A stretch of DNA of 23,231 bases from UBA4656 sp002405525. GTDB lineage: Bacteria; Pseudomonadota; Gammaproteobacteria; Xanthomonadales; Ahniellaceae. A program made the translations under genes and the position numbers. This document shows positions 23,228 through 23,231 of this stretch, piece by piece. Position 1 is the stretch's first letter; every line of letters begins with the position of its first letter. The stretch covers positions 1 to 23,231 of the forward strand of contig DAIMGT010000061.1 of the NCBI GenBank assembly GCA_036723735.1, written 5' to 3'. The notes beneath the pieces are model-generated. The model saw only the letters and a program-made list of their open reading frames with translations. It had not been told where the DNA came from and searched no databases.

Positions 23228-23231
23228 CCCG

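Noticed and set aside
23149..23231. M-box (ykoK) Mg2+ riboswitch before mgtE
   Set aside because: The likely leader is only about 45 nt and holds just a simple palindrome; the M-box needs roughly 160 nt.

Overview
The window is about 23 kb of very GC-rich DNA from a gammaproteobacterium, most likely Xanthomonadales/Lysobacterales. Three things suggest this. The block lptD-surA-pdxA-rsmA-apaG-apaH, with folA converging on it, is the classical gammaproteobacterial order. The window also has a UbiH/UbiI hydroxylase pair. One secreted protein ends in an 'xLFxNxFE' tail that I recall as common in this order. This placement is inference; no rRNA or tRNA gene is present. Almost all of it is ordinary housekeeping DNA with intact genes and no prophage, insertion sequence or CRISPR array.

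Layout, left to right. Positions 1-248 are a gene-free, G-rich leader with a perfect 9-bp GC hairpin, followed by apt (+). A minus-strand pair follows: a DUF533/TerB-like protein, then a GYF_2-AIM24 protein. Next come dgkA and rlmI (+), a secreted carboxypeptidase-regulatory-like repeat protein (-), and lgt (+). Repeat element A separates lgt from thyA. The run thyA, a DUF2238 membrane protein and folA (+) converges on apaH. From 9.2 to 18.9 kb everything is on the minus strand. Read in transcription order this is: a DUF6580 membrane protein, a PduO-type cobalamin adenosyltransferase and an HDAC-like hydrolase; then lptD; then repeat element B; then surA, pdxA, an unnamed three-TM protein, rsmA, apaG and apaH. 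ubiH and ubiI (+) overlap each other. Repeat element C and then mgtE (-) complete the window.

How the genes work together. Lgt, SurA and LptD serve the envelope (lipoprotein maturation, outer-membrane protein chaperoning, LPS export). ThyA and FolA form the thymidylate/folate cycle. RsmA and RlmI methylate rRNA. UbiH and UbiI are two steps of ubiquinone synthesis. The DUF6580 protein and the adenosyltransferase look like a possible corrinoid uptake-and-activation pair.

The most unusual feature is a dispersed repeat family in three intergenic gaps (lgt/thyA, lptD/surA, ubiI/mgtE). Each copy is built from blocks of about four 7-bp words with consensus YAGGGYN. Blocks in direct orientation are followed, across a core of about 26-31 bp, by blocks in inverted orientation, so each copy can fold into a large hairpin or cruciform. 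One copy supplies the last codons of lgt. I do not recognise the family by name.
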